Origin: JAHEZL01 sp964406465
GTDB lineage: Bacteria; Bacteroidota; Bacteroidia; Flavobacteriales_C; GCA-002722245
NCBI GenBank assembly: GCA_964406465.1
Contig: CAYORT010000005.1
Location: 62,001-126,000, forward strand
DNA length: 64,000 nt
Direction of reading: 5' to 3'
Made by a program: the position numbers and the translations under genes. Numbering within the stretch: position 1 is the stretch's first letter; each line of letters starts with the position of its first letter. The notes beneath the pieces are model-generated. The model saw only the letters and a program-made list of their open reading frames with translations. It did no database searches and was not told the origin of the DNA. Shown in pieces: positions 60,725 to 64,000 of this stretch.

Positions 60725-62152
60725 TTATGAGGATTCAGCAAGTTTATTTATCATGCCTTTAAAAATAAATCCATGAAAAGGCAGTGCAGCATACCAGTAT
60801 AGTCGGCCCATCAAGCCCAGCGGTCGAAAGGTGGCAGTTTGCGTTAAAACATTCTTATCGTCTATTTTAAATTCCAACCATGCCTCGCCTGGTAATTTCA
60901 TTTCAGCAAATAGCAGCAGTCGTTTTTCTTTTTTGTCGGCTAAAATAACCCTCCAAAAATCAAGAGTTTCGCCAGTAACTATTTCTGTCTCGTTTTTTCT
61001 TCCTCTTCGCATTCCAACGCCTCCAACCAGCTGATCTAAAATGCCTCTTATTTCCCAAAGCCAATTGCCATAATACCATCCTGTTTTACCGCCTATAGCC
61101 CATATTTTGTCAAGAGAAGCAGCACTGTTCTCCAATTTTACCGAGCGAATATCTTTAAAACATCCATTAACGGGTACCTCAATGTATTTTGAAAATCCAT
61201 TGTTGAATAGGTCACTTGTTTGAGCGTCTTTCCAACTCGATATCACTTGATTTTGTTCTATTTTGTCAAAGGCGAGCTGTATCGAAGTATCGTAATCAAT
61301 TAGTTTAATGCCAAGGAGCGTTGATAGATTGTTGGCTTTGCAAGTCACCTCTATTTTCATGCTATTTACTAAATTTTTTGCCAGAGCATAGGAGGTGGCC
61401 GTAACAAAATATAACCAGTAGGAAGATATTCTTGGTGTCATCACTGGTACAATAAGAATGCGCCTTTTTAATCCTCGTATTTTGGCGAAATGTAAAAGCA
61501 TATCTTTATAGCTTAGTATATCGGGACCACCAATATCGTAGCTCATGTTATAGGTTTCTGTCTTTCCAATCACACCAATTAAAAATTCAATAACATTGCG
61601 AATGGCTATGGGTTGACATTTTGTTTTTAACCATTTAGGTGTAATCATAAATGGTAATTTTTCTACCAAATCGCGAATAATTTCAAAGGAGGCACTCCCC
61701 GAACCCACTATTATGCCTGCCTTTAATGTTGTGAGTGCAAATTTCGAATCTGCTAAAGTGGTTTCCACATTTTTTCTTGATGACAAATGCTTCGATAACT
61801 CTTTCGAATTGCTAATTCCACTGAGGTAAATGACTTGCTTGGCATTTGTTTGTTCGATTCGACTTTTAAAATTGGTTGCACATATTTCTTCCATCGTTTC
61901 AAAGTCGCCGCTTTGTGTAGACATGGAGTGAATAAGGTAGTAAGCAACATCAATATCATTTGGAATTTCTTGTAAGCTGTCTTTATTTAAAAAGTCAGCT
62001 TCTATTACTTTGAGATTTGAGGTTGAATAATTTTTCCAATTGAATCTGTTTTTATCTCGAACGCAACAGACAACCTCATGCCCATTTTCTAATAAAACGG
62101 GCAATAATCTTTGCGCGATATAGCCAGTTACCCCGGTAAGTAAAATTTTCAT
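60725..62152 (-). CDS. SDR-family protein with C-terminal DUF2867 domain
   Basis: A 475-residue cytoplasmic protein. The N-terminal half is an atypical NAD(P)-binding SDR (LLTGVTGYIAQRLLPVL at residues 4-20; VAYYLIHSMSTQ; YLSGISN). The C-terminal half (from about 290) is DUF2867-like (YGNWLWEIRGILDQLVGGVGMRRGR, GETLDFWRVI, PGEAWLEF, FRPLGLMGRLYWYAALPFHGFIF). Such fusion proteins are widespread and of unknown substrate. It is co-oriented with the SOUL gene just downstream. Confidence 0.88.
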   Translation of the reverse strand: MKILLTGVTGYIAQRLLPVLLENGHEVVCCVRDKNRFNWKNYSTSNLKVIEADFLNKDSLQEIPNDIDVAYYLIHSMSTQSGDFETMEEICATNFKSRIEQTNAKQVIYLSGISNSKELSKHLSSRKNVETTLADSKFALTTLKAGIIVGSGSASFEIIRDLVEKLPFMITPKWLKTKCQPIAIRNVIEFLIGVIGKTETYNMSYDIGGPDILSYKDMLLHFAKIRGLKRRILIVPVMTPRISSYWLYFVTATSYALAKNLVNSMKIEVTCKANNLSTLLGIKLIDYDTSIQLAFDKIEQNQVISSWKDAQTSDLFNNGFSKYIEVPVNGCFKDIRSVKLENSAASLDKIWAIGGKTGWYYGNWLWEIRGILDQLVGGVGMRRGRKNETEIVTGETLDFWRVILADKKEKRLLLFAEMKLPGEAWLEFKIDDKNVLTQTATFRPLGLMGRLYWYAALPFHGFIFKGMINKLAESS

Positions 62153-62434
62153 AAATGTAAATTTTAAATTATACGGCTTTTCATAGGTCTATTCAATTAA
62201 TTGATGTCTTTTTATTTAAGCATCAAGTCGATTTCCTTTTGTTAGAATTGCTTTATTTTTTTCGCTGTGGCAAGCAATTTATCGCTTCGTACTAATGTAT
62301 GCCTTAAATACTTTTTTTGCGACAATTGGGGTGTTCCAAATAATAATGAGCACATCAATATTATTTATCGTTAAAAAAATCTATTGCGCGATTTTCTTGG
62401 TTAACTTTAGCCTTCAATCTTTAAAATAAATTTT

Positions 62435-62854
62435 ATGTATCCAGAAGAAATAGTTCTCCCATTGAAAGCAGATTTGACTTCGGCAGGTTTTGCTGATGTT
62501 CGCACTGCAGAAGAAGTTGATCAAATTATAAATTCAGGAAAAGAAGAAACTGTGATGTTAGTGGTGAATTCTGTTTGTGGTTGTGCTGCAAGAAATGCTC
62601 GTCCGGCCGCTAAAATGGCTGTTCAACATGCCACTAAAAAACCTTCGAAATTAACTACGGTTTTTGCAGGTTTTGATGGTGATGCTGTTCAACGCGCCCG
62701 TCAGTATATGTTGCCTTACCCTCCATCTTCTCCGGCTATTGCCTTATTTAAGAATGGTAAGTTGGTGCACATGATTGAAAGACATGCTATCGAAGGAAGA
62801 CCGGCTGAATTGATTGCTGAGAATTTGATTGCTGCTTTCGACGAATACTGCTAA
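62435..62854 (+). CDS. Bacilliredoxin of the BrxA/BrxB (YphP) family
   Basis: A 139-residue thioredoxin-fold protein. The active site is V47-C48-G49-C50 (VNSVCGCAARNARPA), the CGC motif that removes bacillithiol from S-bacillithiolated proteins in bacteria that make bacillithiol. The PPSSPAIALFKNG cis-proline region and MIERHAIEGRPAE complete the family pattern. Whether this organism makes bacillithiol is not shown in the window. The gene is monocistronic, preceded by a 282-bp gap in which I see no other gene. Confidence 0.92.
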   Translation: MYPEEIVLPLKADLTSAGFADVRTAEEVDQIINSGKEETVMLVVNSVCGCAARNARPAAKMAVQHATKKPSKLTTVFAGFDGDAVQRARQYMLPYPPSSPAIALFKNGKLVHMIERHAIEGRPAELIAENLIAAFDEYC

Positions 62855-62859
62855 TCTTG

Positions 62860-62890
62860 GTTCAAAGTTTAATGTTCAAAGTTCAATGTT
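62860..62890. repeat. Short direct repeat after the bacilliredoxin gene
   Basis: GTTCAAAGTTTAATGTTCAAAGTTCAATGTT is read as two partially overlapping copies of GTTCAAAGTT(T/C)AATGTT, positions about 62860-62875 and 62874-62890. It lies between two convergent genes; no function is apparent. Confidence 0.5.
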
Positions 62891-63635
62891 AGCTTTGAAT
62901 TTTTAATTCATTTGAAATAACTTCATGAACTTTTTCCATAAGGGACTCCGCATCTTTTTGCGTGAGTCCTTTTGTTTCTATTGGGTCGAGAACGACCATT
63001 CTGCTTCTTCCTGGGGTGCCTAAGCTCTTAAATAAACCTTTTCCACCTTCCAGTCTTTTGTAGTTGTCTAAGAAGACCACAGGTACAATAGGAATTTTCT
63101 CTGATATGGCCAGCTTGAAAGCACCACCTTTAAATTTTTGCATTTCGGGAGCTTTTTTAGAGCGCGTACCTTCGGGGAAGATGAGCATGTTGATGCCTTG
63201 TGATATTTTCTCGCTGCATTCGGTTAAAGAATCCATGCCCGAAACCAAACTTTTTCTATCTACCGTGACATTCATCCCTCTAAAGTTGGTTCGAAATAGA
63301 GGTACTTTTTTAAGTTCTTTTTTAGCAAGGAAAGAGAAGTGCTCACCCAACAAAGTGTAAGGAACAACAATGTCTAATTGTGAAGTGTGGTTTGATACAA
63401 TGATGTAGCCGTTTTTCTCGGGCAATTTACCCTTCATTTTACGAAGTGGAATGATACCAATTGGAATTAAGATACTCCATGCCCAAAATCTATAAATCTT
63501 GTAGCAGAGATGGTAATTTTTTAAAACTACTATCGACAAATAAACGAAAGGGAAATAGAAAAGTGTGGTAATAATCATTACGATTAAGAACCAAATTTTC
63601 CATGGAAAAAATAGGATGACCAGTAGTTTTTTCAC
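62889..63635 (-). CDS. plsC: 1-acyl-sn-glycerol-3-phosphate acyltransferase (PlsC family)
   Basis: A 248-residue membrane-associated acyltransferase that adds the second acyl chain to make phosphatidic acid. Two hydrophobic helices span about 1-40. The catalytic H83-x4-D88 is in SNHTSQLDIV, and the lysophosphatidate-binding FPEGTRSK lies at 153-160, with PVVFLDNYKRLEGG near the end. Transcribed alone, ahead of a gene desert with repeat copy B. Confidence 0.92.
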   Translation of the reverse strand: MKKLLVILFFPWKIWFLIVMIITTLFYFPFVYLSIVVLKNYHLCYKIYRFWAWSILIPIGIIPLRKMKGKLPEKNGYIIVSNHTSQLDIVVPYTLLGEHFSFLAKKELKKVPLFRTNFRGMNVTVDRKSLVSGMDSLTECSEKISQGINMLIFPEGTRSKKAPEMQKFKGGAFKLAISEKIPIVPVVFLDNYKRLEGGKGLFKSLGTPGRSRMVVLDPIETKGLTQKDAESLMEKVHEVISNELKIQS

Positions 63636-63688
63636 GAGGCTAAAATAAACAAAATAAGAACAAACTCTATTTCTGCGGAATGGTAGTG

Positions 63689-63837
63689 CTAACTAATCCC
63701 TCTTAGAGAAGAGGGTGAGCGGAAATGCCTGTGTATTGGAGGGAGATGGAACTATCATATTTTCAAGAAGGTGAGTCCATCTCCCTGCAGCGCGCGAGGC
63801 GAAATCTCACCCCTCTTCTCTAAGAGGGATTAGTTAG
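63689..63837. repeat. Foldback repeat element, copy B (about 149 bp)
   Basis: A perfect 27-bp inverted repeat is formed by 63689-63715 and 63811-63837. An inner perfect 10-bp stem pairs GGGAGATGGA (63741-63750) with TCCATCTCCC (63776-63785). AAATGCCTGTG (63723-63733) matches copy A in opposite orientation, as do the GGGAGATGG and CATCTCCCTGCAG blocks. The two copies are about 4.2 kb apart. Confidence 0.78.
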
Positions 63838-63896
63838 TGATTCCAGGCTTAAAATGAATTTTGTAATTTAAATAGAGTGAATAATCATATAAACAA

Positions 63897-63928
63897 AAAA
63901 CCCTTTCGCCGTTCGACGAAAGGGTTTT
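63897..63928 (-). terminator. Intrinsic terminator after atpC
   Basis: AAAACCCTTTCG (63897-63908) pairs with CGAAAGGGTTTT (63917-63928): a perfect 12-bp stem with an 8-nt loop and a T run on the minus strand. It is 17 bp after the atpC stop. Confidence 0.8.
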
Positions 63929-63945
63929 GTTATAAGCGTATGATT

Positions 63946-64000
63946 TTATTCAGCTAAAACGATCACTTTGTTGTTCAATACTTCCACAACGCCACCGTTG
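63946..64000 (-). CDS. atpC: ATP synthase F1 epsilon subunit, C-terminal fragment
   Basis: Only the last 17 residues and the stop lie in the window: NGGVVEVLNNKVIVLAE. This is the end of the beta-sandwich domain of the epsilon subunit, GG.VEVxxNKVxVLA being characteristic. The protein stops here, so it lacks the C-terminal helical hairpin, as is common in Bacteroidota. The remainder, and probably atpD upstream, lie beyond the window edge. Confidence 0.7.
   Translation of the reverse strand, partial: NGGVVEVLNNKVIVLAE

Larger units (their letters stand above)
63636..63945. other. Intergenic region with repeat and terminator
   Basis: This 310-bp gap between plsC and atpC holds repeat copy B and the atpC terminator. 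I see no further gene in it. Confidence 0.7.

Noticed and set aside
59364..63837. Composite transposon bounded by inverted repeats
   Set aside because: No transposase lies between the copies and the enclosed genes (tadA, SOUL, DUF2867, bacilliredoxin, plsC) are ordinary chromosomal genes.

Overview
The window is a stretch of a low-GC Bacteroidota chromosome. Three things point to this phylum: type IX secretion (T9SS) C-terminal sorting domains and SprB-type repeats on the secreted proteases, a DUF5606 gene, and promoters of the Bacteroidota form (TTTG, 19-21 bp, TAnnTTTG). I do not place it below phylum level. Most of the content is housekeeping (murB, gyrB, mdh, tRNA-Glu, rpsT, radC, folK, mutS, sucAB, tig-clpP-clpX, hflX, tadA). 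There are no rRNA genes, CRISPR arrays, prophages or complete insertion sequences.

Layout. 1-5.9 kb: two tandem secreted S8 proteases, the first cut by the window edge. 5.9-10.5 kb: DUF5606, murB, two glycosyltransferases, an FtsE-like ATPase. 10.5-15.8 kb: a dlt-like envelope acylation locus (SGNH/DltD-like protein, MBOAT acyltransferase, carrier protein, adenylating ligase). 15.9-22.9 kb: TPR protein, outer-membrane beta-barrel, gyrB. 22.9-32.7 kb: mdh, tRNA-Glu, S20, radC, a deacetylase/acetyltransferase pair, two lipoproteins, a deoxynucleoside kinase, a GH3-family protein, folK. 32.8-43.3 kb: OmpA protein, rRNA/tRNA methyltransferase, mutS, pirin, a broken four-helix-bundle gene beside a 9-mer inverted array, sucB-sucA. 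43.3-52.9 kb: polyprenyl synthase with nucleotide-sugar genes, a radical SAM/SPASM protein, and a second MBOAT+SGNH pair divergent from an FkbH-MaoC-SDR operon. 52.9-64 kb: marR/yceI with a clear operator, tig-clpP-clpX, hflX, cytochrome c, tadA, SOUL protein, DUF2867 protein, bacilliredoxin, acyltransferase, and the tail of atpC. Two copies of a foldback repeat flank the tadA to plsC segment.

The most interesting content is the pair of envelope acylation modules. Both MBOAT proteins end exactly in an F-x-Y-x-x-F hexapeptide (FEYAQF and FIYFQF). This matches the acyl-shuttle motif known from DltX and from MBOATs with the motif fused. Each is paired with a membrane-anchored SGNH-type protein that is a paralogue of the other. 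Module 1 carries its own ligase and carrier protein. Module 2 instead sits back to back with FkbH-like, MaoC-like and SDR genes that could build a different acyl group but has no carrier protein of its own. I infer two parallel tyrosine-shuttle systems that acylate a surface glycan or lipid with different groups. Substrate and acyl identity cannot be read from the sequence.
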